A stretch of DNA of 8,046 nucleotides, taken from NCBI GenBank assembly GCA_002377985.1, contig DFQW01000008.1, positions 1 through 8,046 on the forward strand. The letters run 5' to 3'. The notes under the pieces are model-generated. The model did no database searches and was not told where the DNA came from. It saw nothing but the letters and a program-made list of their open reading frames with translations. How positions within the stretch are numbered: the stretch's first letter is position 1; each line of letters opens with the position of its first letter. Shown one piece after another: positions 1 through 5,937 of the stretch. Source of the stretch: Halieaceae bacterium UBA3479. Its GTDB lineage: Bacteria > Pseudomonadota > Gammaproteobacteria > Pseudomonadales > Halieaceae. The translations under genes were made by a program, and so were the position numbers.

Positions 1-171
1 CCCCGGCTCATCGGTCACTATAACGTTGGGGTTTTGGAAGGCAGCGCCCGCTAAATCGGCCGCTGAGAGCTTGGCCGGGTGCCGCTCCTGAGCGGCTGCC
101 CCATGACTCAACACACTCAAATAAATCATTGTTAGAACCGCTGTGATACGGCGTATTGGTACATGTCCCAT
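1..171 (-). CDS. Secreted protein of unknown function, N-terminal fragment (gene continues past the left edge)
   Basis: An ATG at 171 opens a frame that stays open for 57 codons to the edge of the window. A purine-rich AAGAGGAA lies about 10 nt upstream and can serve as ribosome binding site. The first 27 residues look like a Sec signal peptide: a short n-region with two arginines (R7, R8), a hydrophobic core around residues 10-21 (AVLTMIYLSVL) and an AAA signal peptidase I site before QER. The 30 mature residues seen (from QERHPAKLS) match no family I recognise, and no CxxCH haem motif appears in this part. It lies 85 nt downstream of the exported flavoprotein gene on the same strand, so the two may share a transcript and meet in the periplasm. 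A c-type cytochrome or other electron acceptor is possible, but that is inference only. An overlapping frame at 8-235 has no signal peptide or start context and is a shadow. Confidence 0.72.
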   Translation of the reverse strand, partial: MGHVPIRRITAVLTMIYLSVLSHGAAAQERHPAKLSAADLAGAAFQNPNVIVTDEPG

Positions 172-256
172 GGTTGCTGCTTCCTCTTGGTAAATTATGT
201 TGCCTACTTGGCAAGACGCTCAGATATGCAAACAAACGGTAAACTGCTTTTGAGAA

Positions 257-2152
257 TCATGCCAAACGAATCTGCTCATTAACCGCGCGATCGGCTGCAT
301 CAATCGCACCGTCAATGTAGGCGTGAGCTTCAGAATCCGAGTTCGCTATGGAGATACGGCCGATTTGTGCGCGACCCGCAATATGCGGTCCGCTGTACCG
401 ACCGTAACTTGGATCGATGCCAACCCCCTCATATTCATAAGCGTAGCCATGGGGCCACCGATTCAGCGTGATGCCTGCCATATCCCGCTCCACGTCAAAC
501 CCGTGCGGCCCGAGCATGCCGTCAAAGTGCGCAAAGATATCCCGCTCAAAGTCGGCAAAGGACATCTGCAGCAATTTGGCACGGCCAGCGCGGTATTGAT
601 CTTTGGCGGGCAAACCCGGCTCACGAGGAGAATGCCAGGCTGTCACCAGAATGGGCTCATCGGTGCGCTGTGGGTATTGGTAGCGACCCAGGCTCACCGG
701 AAAATCCAAGCGCAGATACTGAAACATAACGTTTCCTGGCGAATAAGCATGGTAGTAACCCGCATCTTGAAATGCCTGCCAGTTGCGCAAGGCAAAGGTT
801 CCCAACACAAAGGGAATTTTGGTCGCCTCCGCAATCGCCGCCTTCTGGGCATCACTGGCCTCGGGGCAGACATGGGGAACGATCTGGTTGTAACAGGCCA
901 TGACTACGTGCCGCGCACGGACGCGGTGAAGCGCCCCTTCGCGGACATAAACAACGTCAACAAATTCACCGTCAGGTGTGTTGCGCGCTTGCACGACGGT
1001 ACTGTTGAGCCTGATGCGGACGGGATTTTCTGCCCGGTCCAGCTGCGCATAGTCTGCCTTTGCGGTCACCAAGTCTTCCATCGTCTCGCCGGGAATAGCC
1101 CCCGGAATCAGATGCCGTACCAGCGCTCGGGCTACACTGGCATTGCCGTCAGGGAATTTATAAATGTAGGGCTCCTCCACACCGTGGTCGGGCCGCACGC
1201 CCACCTCGTCAGTGCCCGGAAACCAATACAGTGCCGCCTCCCACGCCGAGATGGCCTCCCAGCCCGCGCCCATCATGGGCAACCAGGAATCCTGCAGTAC
1301 CTGTCTGACCGATGCGGGTTGCGCCGCATATTCGTCCAACCACTGGAGGTAACTCGTACTGCGCAGAATCGCCTCGCGCTCCTCCAAAGTTTTACCTTCC
1401 ATGTAGTCGACACCGCCAATCAGCAGCCGCGAGAACGATGGCTTGTCGGCCTCGGGAATCGGCATCTGATTCACAATCGACGTCAGGCGCTTATCCCCAC
1501 TGCCCCATAAATCAATGAGCGGGCGATCCCACCAGTCATAAATCGGGTTATCAATCAGCGCGCGCCTGCCGTAGGTCGCGGCGTCAAAATAGAGGCCCTG
1601 ACCCATTTCTCTTTTATCAAAGAAATCTTGATCAAAATATTGGTTGAACCGTTCAACATAGATACCCACGTCGCGCAGTAACTGGGACGCTACTTTTGAA
1701 TAAGCCGACGGAGTATCGATAGCCTGACTGCCGCCATAACCGATTAGCGTCTTGCCATCGACCGACAATTCGTTGCGCCGCGCGTGGCCGCCAAAATCGT
1801 CATGGTTGTCCACAATCAGGATGCGCGCGCTGGAACCTGCGCGATCACGAAAAAACTTTGCGGCAGAGAGCCCCGACACGCCGCCACCCACTACTACCAG
1901 ATCGTAGTCAGGATCGGTTTGCGCCTCGGGCGCCGTAAAGGTTTGGCCGGCTCGCGCAAGGGCATGAGCGATTTCAAAGGTGCCTGCCGCACTGCCGCGC
2001 ATGCCCGTCCATGCGGGGGGGTAGTAATCCGCGCCGAGCACTGTGTCGGGGAGCAAACCCTCCGCCATCGCCTCCAGCGGCGTCAGCTGCAGACCCGCGG
2101 CGCCGATTGCGACGCCATTCAGAAAATCTCTCCGCGAAAAAGATCTTTTCAA
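257..2152 (-). CDS. Tat-exported FAD-dependent oxidoreductase, spermidine dehydrogenase (SpdH)-like
   Basis: This 631-residue flavoprotein has a twin-arginine signal (SRRDFLNG at residues 6-13), a hydrophobic stretch and an AMA cleavage site near residue 30, so it should be exported folded to the periplasm. The mature part has an N-terminal Rossmann FAD site: YDLVVVGGG starts at 83, the GGGVSG glycine loop is at 89-94, and the acidic end of the second strand is IVD at 113-115. DDFGGHARR at 118-126 is the GG motif of the amine-oxidase/GMC-like flavin fold. The C-terminal ANSDSEA...AIDAADRA segment is typical of the second FAD contact. Length and the YPPAWTGMRGS motif (44-54) resemble Pseudomonas aeruginosa SpdH (about 620 aa), which oxidises spermidine. 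Substrate here is inferred, and many relatives are named only NAD(P)-binding protein. The start is TTG: the codon just upstream in frame is TGA, and AAGGAG lies 7 nt before. The gene is divergent from the VOC gene, with the small secreted protein downstream. Confidence 0.85.
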   Translation of the reverse strand: MKRSFSRRDFLNGVAIGAAGLQLTPLEAMAEGLLPDTVLGADYYPPAWTGMRGSAAGTFEIAHALARAGQTFTAPEAQTDPDYDLVVVGGGVSGLSAAKFFRDRAGSSARILIVDNHDDFGGHARRNELSVDGKTLIGYGGSQAIDTPSAYSKVASQLLRDVGIYVERFNQYFDQDFFDKREMGQGLYFDAATYGRRALIDNPIYDWWDRPLIDLWGSGDKRLTSIVNQMPIPEADKPSFSRLLIGGVDYMEGKTLEEREAILRSTSYLQWLDEYAAQPASVRQVLQDSWLPMMGAGWEAISAWEAALYWFPGTDEVGVRPDHGVEEPYIYKFPDGNASVARALVRHLIPGAIPGETMEDLVTAKADYAQLDRAENPVRIRLNSTVVQARNTPDGEFVDVVYVREGALHRVRARHVVMACYNQIVPHVCPEASDAQKAAIAEATKIPFVLGTFALRNWQAFQDAGYYHAYSPGNVMFQYLRLDFPVSLGRYQYPQRTDEPILVTAWHSPREPGLPAKDQYRAGRAKLLQMSFADFERDIFAHFDGMLGPHGFDVERDMAGITLNRWPHGYAYEYEGVGIDPSYGRYSGPHIAGRAQIGRISIANSDSEAHAYIDGAIDAADRAVNEQIRLA

Positions 2153-2159
2153 TCAATCG

Positions 2160-2165
2160 CTCCTT
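2160..2165 (-). promoter_or_regulatory. Ribosome binding site that fixes the TTG start of the SpdH-like gene
   Basis: AAGGAG on the minus strand ends 7 nt before TTG at 2152-2150. The in-frame codon immediately upstream of TTG is TGA (2155-2153), so no longer reading is possible. The next residues (KRSFSRRDFL) form the Tat motif, which must be near the N-terminus. Confidence 0.75.
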
Positions 2166-2178
2166 GGGTTTTGATAGA

Positions 2179-2197
2179 GGCGGCCTACCGCGCCGCC
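2179..2197. repeat. GC-rich inverted repeat in the divergent region, within the probable SpdH-like leader
   Basis: GGCGGC (2179-2184) and GCCGCC (2192-2197) can pair as a 6-bp all-GC stem with a 7-nt loop. It lies 27-45 nt upstream of the TTG start on the minus strand and about 13 nt from the ribosome binding site. It could form a leader hairpin if transcription starts upstream of it, for example near the AT-rich segment around 2203-2210. There is no U-tract, so it is not a terminator. A chance match in GC-rich DNA is possible. The rest of 2153-2312 shows no convincing -35/-10 pair. Confidence 0.3.
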
Positions 2198-2312
2198 CCA
2201 TCATATTATGCGCGCTAAAAAAGGGTAGCCTCTTCACCCCGCGCCGCATCTGAAACACAATTAGGTGGGATTCCCCGCCATTGACCGAGCACATAAAGCA
2301 CAGGAATCAAAG

Positions 2313-2828
2313 ATGGCAAGCGATCGCATCATTCAGAACGCCTATTACGTATCCGATCTCGACACCGCGATCACGCGCTTTCATCAGCTCTGGGGGCTGG
2401 GGCCCTTTTTTGTTCGCCGGCATATTGCACTCGAAAACGTCGTCTACCGAGGGGAGCCGTCTGAGCTGGATATTTCGGCCGCGTACACTCAATCCGGCGA
2501 CATCATGATCGAGTTGGTCACGCAACATAACGAGGCGCCCTCTACCTTCAGAGACCGATATCAATCCACAGAGAGCGGCTTTCACCACGTAGCGCTGGCG
2601 TTTGGTGACCACGATCAGCAAGTCAGGCGCTTTAATGATCTAGGCTACGCGTCGGTCACCAGCTTCAAAACTGCCGAGGGCCGCGGCGCGACCTATCTCG
2701 ACACTGTGGCGGCAATCGGCCACGCCACCGAAATCTACATCGTTAACGACAGCCTGCGGGAGTTATATGCTTCCGTGCGTCACGCAGCTGAAACCTGGGA
2801 TGCCCGGGATTTAGTTATCGATTTATAA
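2313..2828 (+). CDS. VOC (glyoxalase/bleomycin-resistance fold) family protein
   Basis: This 171-residue protein has the two-module vicinal-oxygen-chelate layout. Module 1 runs from IIQNAYYVSDLDTA (6-19), a typical beta-strand plus helix start, to IMIELV (64-69). Module 2 runs from GFHHVALAF (89-97) to ATEIYIV (138-144). By alignment of the two halves, the metal ligands would be Q8, E67, H92 and E140. That set has Gln in the first position, as in human glyoxalase I, rather than the His usual in methylmalonyl-CoA epimerase. VOC enzymes are cytoplasmic isomerases, lyases, epimerases or dioxygenases, and the substrate cannot be read here. The ATG at 2313 is chosen because AGGAA sits 6 nt upstream and the VOC fold begins a few residues later. 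An in-frame GTG at 2265 would add 16 residues unlike the family. It is divergent from the flavoprotein gene. Confidence 0.85.
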   Translation: MASDRIIQNAYYVSDLDTAITRFHQLWGLGPFFVRRHIALENVVYRGEPSELDISAAYTQSGDIMIELVTQHNEAPSTFRDRYQSTESGFHHVALAFGDHDQQVRRFNDLGYASVTSFKTAEGRGATYLDTVAAIGHATEIYIVNDSLRELYASVRHAAETWDARDLVIDL

Positions 2829-2932
2829 CGCATGCGGATAGACCCGCAGCATCGCCGCGGATCCCCGGCAGCCCGCGCGCAGTGAGTCACGGTACTTTCT
2901 CAACCTGTAGGCCCTAAAATTGCCACAGATCT

Positions 2933-2941
2933 TGGTATTAT
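2933..2941 (+). promoter_or_regulatory. Candidate extended -10 promoter for the GFA gene
   Basis: TGGTATTAT contains a TG dinucleotide one base before TATTAT, a 5/6 match to the -10 consensus. The hexamer 17 nt upstream is a poor -35, which extended -10 promoters tolerate. Transcription would begin near 2948, giving a leader of about 40 nt before ATG 2990. The rest of the 161-nt gap after the VOC gene holds only a weak 5-bp hairpin (TGCGG/CCGCA, about 2834-2849) and no clear terminator. Confidence 0.32.
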
Positions 2942-2989
2942 CGGAGATCAAGCAGCGTCGCTAACCCATTGCCGGAGTGCTTTGGCATC

Positions 2990-3430
2990 ATGAATCAATC
3001 TTGCCAATGCCCGTGTGGCAGCAACCAGTTTTCCACCCACGGCGAACCGATTGTTCGCTTTTTTTGTCACTGCTCGATTTGTCAGGAGAAGTACAACGCG
3101 CCTTTTGCCGATGTCGTGCTGTTCAAACTTGGCGACGTCACCGTACCGGATCAGGCGGTTGCCTTTGGAAAATACAAACGCGTTGCGGCGATCGACCGCG
3201 GCATTTGTGATCACTGCCACAAACCCGTCATGGCCAAAATGGGCAAAGACGAAAAGGGCTACGCCTTCATTGCCGCTCAGAACTTTGCCAACCCCGACGC
3301 ACTACCCGAGAGCAAGATGCACGTATTTTATGGCACACGCACAGCAGACATAGATGACGCCCTGCCAAAATACAAAAACTGGTTTAGTAGCCAACTCGCA
3401 TTCTTAAAGCTGCTTAAAGCAGCTGGTTAG
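2990..3430 (+). CDS. GFA (glutathione-dependent formaldehyde-activating enzyme/CENP-V fold) zinc protein
   Basis: This 146-residue cytoplasmic protein has the full GFA cysteine pattern. C7 and C9 (CPCG) with C73 and C76 (CDHC) form the structural zinc site. C26, C28 and C31 (CHCSIC) form the second, catalytic-type zinc site. Length is normal for the family. The founding member was described as helping formaldehyde add to glutathione, but that role is disputed and most members are uncharacterised, so a function in thiol adduct or aldehyde handling is only inferred. ATG 2990 is preferred because the family begins shortly before the first CxC. A GGAG lies 12 nt upstream, which is rather far. A TTG at 2969 would add seven residues without a better ribosome binding site. 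The gene is convergent with the acyl-CoA synthetase, 100 nt between stop codons, and probably has its own promoter. Confidence 0.85.
   Translation: MNQSCQCPCGSNQFSTHGEPIVRFFCHCSICQEKYNAPFADVVLFKLGDVTVPDQAVAFGKYKRVAAIDRGICDHCHKPVMAKMGKDEKGYAFIAAQNFANPDALPESKMHVFYGTRTADIDDALPKYKNWFSSQLAFLKLLKAAG
3408..3424. repeat. Near-perfect palindrome at the 3' end of the GFA coding region
   Basis: AGCTGCTT and AAGCAGCT flank a single A, which can fold as a 6-bp stem with a TTAAA loop just before the TAG stop. It encodes part of the C-terminal LLKAAG. No T-run follows on either strand, so a canonical intrinsic terminator is not supported. It may be a weak 3' stabilising hairpin or chance. Confidence 0.35.
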
Positions 3431-3530
3431 AAACGATTTGCCTTAGAGGTGTTCGGTGACCGTGGGGACTCGCAACGCATAAGCAGCGCGCCGCTGGCTG
3501 CGCAAGCAAGGCAACTCAGCGACCGATGAC
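3431..3530. other. Convergent intergenic region with weak hairpin, no canonical terminator seen
   Basis: Between the two facing stop codons there is a short stem CAGCG/CGCTG (3484-3488 and 3492-3496) with a 3-nt loop. Neither strand has a T-tract after it. Both converging genes must end here or nearby, so termination may be Rho-dependent or rely on transcription collision. I see no coding potential. Confidence 0.3.
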
Positions 3531-5156
3531 TTAAACCAGAGCGCGCGCTTGGTCGCGAAGTTCTGTCTTACGAATTTTCCCGGTCGAGGTTTTTGGCAGC
3601 GGCGCTATCACCACACGCTTGGGTCGCTTAAAACCCGCGAGATGCTCTCGAGCATGCGTGATGAGCTCCGCTTCGGTGAGCTGACTGCCCGCCGCCAACT
3701 CAACAAACGCACAGGGCACCTCGCCCCATTTTTCGTCGGGCATGGCCACAACTGCGGCGCACAGCACATCCGGGTGACTATAGATGGCGTTCTCGACTTC
3801 GATGGATGAGATATTCTCGCCGCCGGAAATAATGATGTCCTTGGAGCGGTCGCGGATTTCAATGTAGCCGTCCGGGTGCTGCACCGCGAGATCACCCGAC
3901 CAGAACCAGCCGTCGGCGAAAGCTTCCGCCGTTGACTCGGGCTGTTTGAAATAGCCCTTCATCACGATATTGCCGCGAAAGGCCACCTCGCCCTGGGTCT
4001 CGCCGTCCCAGGGAACCGGCGCTCGAGTCACCGGGTCCAATACCAGTACGTCTTCCTGCAATTCATAGGCCACGCCCTGACGCGCCTTCAATTTGGCTTG
4101 CTCTTCAGCATTCAAAGAAGACCACGTCGCTTTGTTGGCGCAGACCACCGCAGGGCCGTAGACCTCGGTCAACCCGTATACGTGAGTGATCGCAATGCCC
4201 ATCTGCTCCATCGCCAGAATCGTTTGTGGCGGGGGTGGCGCCGCCGCCGTCATCATCCGCACGGTCTGGGTAAACTCTGATCGGTCGGATGCGTCGGCAT
4301 TGGCAATCATCGACATGATGATCGGCGCACCACACAAATGGGTGACGCCATGGGTGGCAAAGGCCTGATAAATGCCCGCTGCACTTGGGCTCCGCAAAAA
4401 CACGTGGGTACCCGCCAACAAGGTAATGGTCCAAGGGAAGCACCAGCCATTGCAATGAAAGAGGGGTAACGTCCATAGATACACTGGGTGATGCGGCATT
4501 TCCCAAGTGACGACGTTGTTCACTGCGTTAGTCCAAGCGCCTCGGTGCGAGTAGACAACGCCTTTCGGCCGACCGGTGGTACCAGAGGTGTAGTTCAGCG
4601 CCAAAGCGTCCCATTCATCATCCGGTGGTCGATGAGGGAACTCGGGTGTTCCCTCCGCCAGAAGCGCATCGTAGGTCAGTGCACCGATGCGATCCCCGCC
4701 GGGGCCTTCCGAGTCTTCGATGTCAACAATCAGCAAATCTCTCCCCGAGGCGGCCACGGCTTCGCTGGCCAATGCGGAAAATTCCGTATCGACCAACAGC
4801 ACTTTGGCCTCTCCGTGATCGAGGATGTAACCCAGCGTGGCGGCATCGAGGCGCACATTATTGGCATTGAGCACTGCGCCCAGCATTGGCACCGCCAGAG
4901 CACACTCCAACGCTTCGGGGATATTGGGCGCGATAAGGGCAACCGTGTCGCCCTTGCCGATCCCACGCTGTGATAAAGCAGAAGCCAGGCGTTTGCAGCG
5001 ATCCGCTACTTCACCCCAGTTGCGACGAATACGGCCATGAATCTGCGCCGGGCTGTCGGGATAAACACGCTCAGTGCGCTTTAGCGCAGAAACAGGCGTC
5101 AGTGGAGCAAAGTTAGCCCCATTTTTTTGTAACTCGACCCCTTCGTAGAGACTCAC
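3531..5156 (-). CDS. AMP-forming acyl-CoA synthetase (ANL superfamily), medium-chain/DmdB-like
   Basis: This 541-residue ligase adenylates a carboxylic acid with ATP and transfers the acyl group to CoA in the cytoplasm. All core motifs are intact: P-loop YTSGTTGRPKG (189-199), VYGLTEVYG (326-334), GWFWSGDL with the ribose-binding Asp422, hinge region RDRSKD (435-440), GGENISS (445-451) and the catalytic Lys527 in KTSTGKIRK. Length and the MSLYEGVEL opening resemble the family that includes methylmercaptopropionyl-CoA ligase DmdB and medium-chain fatty-acyl-CoA synthetases. The exact acid cannot be deduced. The start is GTG at 5156: the family N-terminus begins there, GGAGG lies 10 nt upstream, and no start codon is seen in the nearby upstream frame. 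The GST gene ends 78 nt upstream on the same strand with no visible terminator between, so the two are probably co-transcribed. Confidence 0.92.
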   Translation of the reverse strand: MSLYEGVELQKNGANFAPLTPVSALKRTERVYPDSPAQIHGRIRRNWGEVADRCKRLASALSQRGIGKGDTVALIAPNIPEALECALAVPMLGAVLNANNVRLDAATLGYILDHGEAKVLLVDTEFSALASEAVAASGRDLLIVDIEDSEGPGGDRIGALTYDALLAEGTPEFPHRPPDDEWDALALNYTSGTTGRPKGVVYSHRGAWTNAVNNVVTWEMPHHPVYLWTLPLFHCNGWCFPWTITLLAGTHVFLRSPSAAGIYQAFATHGVTHLCGAPIIMSMIANADASDRSEFTQTVRMMTAAAPPPPQTILAMEQMGIAITHVYGLTEVYGPAVVCANKATWSSLNAEEQAKLKARQGVAYELQEDVLVLDPVTRAPVPWDGETQGEVAFRGNIVMKGYFKQPESTAEAFADGWFWSGDLAVQHPDGYIEIRDRSKDIIISGGENISSIEVENAIYSHPDVLCAAVVAMPDEKWGEVPCAFVELAAGSQLTEAELITHAREHLAGFKRPKRVVIAPLPKTSTGKIRKTELRDQARALV

Positions 5157-5166
5157 CTGACCACAC

Positions 5167-5171
5167 CCTCC
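5167..5171 (-). promoter_or_regulatory. Ribosome binding site supporting the GTG start of the acyl-CoA synthetase
   Basis: GGAGG on the minus strand lies 10 nt before GTG at 5156. The spacing is slightly long, but it is the only strong Shine-Dalgarno match nearby. The protein following the GTG starts with the conserved SLYEG. Confidence 0.65.
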
Positions 5172-5234
5172 GACGCGCTGTAAGGTCGTCGCCTCAGATA
5201 ACCTGAATTAGGGCAAAGTGTAGCGCGGCCGGAA

Positions 5235-5846
5235 TCAGGCAGAAAATGCTTTGGCGCACGCGGGACGCGCCATCAAACGGTCGGCATAGGCACTCAGATT
5301 GGGATAGCCCTCTTCAGTGATAACCCCAAGGCGCTTTGACATGATGCAGGCGTGTCCCAGCATGGTATCTGCTGCCGAAAATTCGCCAATTAAGTAAGCT
5401 CGACCCTCTATTGCTGATTCTACTGGCGCCCAGGCCTTGGCAAGCAGTCGCTCCGCTTGGCTACGCACAGTCTCATCCTGCCGTTCCGGGGGAAGCAGGA
5501 GCGTATGCACCACAATGGTGTTGATAGGCGGCATCACCATCCCTTCGCAATAGTGAAACCACTGCAGATACTCGGGAAAATGCGGGTCGTCTGCAGCCGG
5601 CTTCAAACCCCCATTTTTATGGCGCTCAAGGATATATTCGGCGATCGCGCCCGACTCGTATATTGAAACATCACCATCTTCGAGTACCGGAATACGGCCC
5701 AACGGATGACGCGCACGATGCTCATCGGATTTCAGGTCTTTCGGATGAAAGTCCATGCGATTGAGTTCATATTCCAGCCCTAACTCCTCCAGTAGCCACA
5801 GCGTTCGACTCGCCCGGCTGTTGGGTGCGAAATGAAGTTTCAACAT
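5235..5846 (-). CDS. Glutathione S-transferase family protein
   Basis: This 203-residue cytosolic GST has a thioredoxin-fold N-terminal domain (about 1-76): a candidate catalytic Ser at S10 or S13 in NSRAS, the cis-proline loop GRIPVLEDGD (50-59, P53), and the glutathione gamma-glutamyl contact ESGAI (E64, S65). The C-terminal helical domain carries the N-capping box SAAD (157-160) in a stretch typical of GSTs (YLIGEFSAADTML). Length is standard. The serine-type active site and overall pattern suggest a bacterial zeta/nu-like member, but the subclass is uncertain. Such proteins conjugate or isomerise electrophiles, and in catabolic clusters may act on pathway intermediates. The ATG at 5846 follows AGAGG 9 nt upstream. 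A nearby ATG 7 nt further upstream is out of frame. It leads a probable two-gene unit with the acyl-CoA synthetase. The inverted repeat at 5904-5926 lies in its upstream region. Confidence 0.9.
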   Translation of the reverse strand: MLKLHFAPNSRASRTLWLLEELGLEYELNRMDFHPKDLKSDEHRARHPLGRIPVLEDGDVSIYESGAIAEYILERHKNGGLKPAADDPHFPEYLQWFHYCEGMVMPPINTIVVHTLLLPPERQDETVRSQAERLLAKAWAPVESAIEGRAYLIGEFSAADTMLGHACIMSKRLGVITEEGYPNLSAYADRLMARPACAKAFSA

Positions 5847-5899
5847 AGGACATGGCCTCTGTAAGGTAAAACACTCATGAATGCGTAATAATCGCTGGC

Positions 5900-5905
5900 A
5901 CTATA
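5900..5905 (-). promoter_or_regulatory. Candidate -10 element for the GST-acyl-CoA synthetase unit
   Basis: TATAGT on the minus strand matches 5/6 of the sigma-70 -10 consensus and would start transcription about 45 nt before the GST ATG. The best upstream hexamer (TTGGCA, inside the inverted repeat) is only 13 nt away, too close for a normal -35. The promoter would therefore need an activator, or the assignment is wrong. Confidence 0.25.
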
Positions 5906-5926
5906 TTGGCATAAAAAATGCCAATA
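5904..5926. repeat. Perfect 9-bp inverted repeat (candidate operator) between dinB and the GST gene
   Basis: TATTGGCAT (5904-5912) and ATGCCAATA (5918-5926) are exact reverse complements around an AAAAA spacer. The repeat lies 12 nt beyond the dinB stop and 58 nt upstream of the GST start. It abuts a -10-like TATAGT on the minus strand (plus positions 5900-5905). On the dinB strand the T-run is in the loop, not after the stem, and the stem is only 3 GC pairs, so an intrinsic terminator is unlikely. A dimeric regulator binding site for the GST-ligase unit fits position and symmetry better. A further TGGCA half-site is at 5896-5900. Confidence 0.5.
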
Positions 5927-5937
5927 GGTAACGCGGC

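Noticed and set aside
200..214. TTGCC/GGCAA hairpin between the SpdH-like gene and the secreted-protein gene
   Set aside because: Only a 5-bp stem with no T-tract after it on the minus strand. Not enough to call a terminator or attenuator.
323..1510. A 395-residue open frame on the plus strand, antisense to the SpdH-like gene
   Set aside because: Its protein shows no recognisable domain, has a biased composition and lies wholly opposite a well-supported flavoprotein. Long antisense frames are common in GC-rich coding DNA.
1974..2294. A 106-residue minus-strand frame overlapping the SpdH-like N-terminus, which might suggest a frameshift
   Set aside because: It is Arg/Gly-rich and lacks domain content. 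The real gene has its own start with a good ribosome binding site, so no frameshift is needed.
2265..2312. A GTG-initiated 16-residue N-terminal extension of the VOC protein
   Set aside because: The extra residues do not resemble the family, and ATG 2313 has a properly spaced AGGAA.
4488..4973. A 161-residue plus-strand frame opposite the acyl-CoA synthetase
   Set aside because: No ribosome binding site or domain, and the opposite strand carries intact ANL motifs. A shadow frame.
5904..5926. The inverted repeat read as the dinB intrinsic terminator
   Set aside because: The stem has only three GC pairs, and on the dinB strand the T-run lies in the loop, not after the stem.
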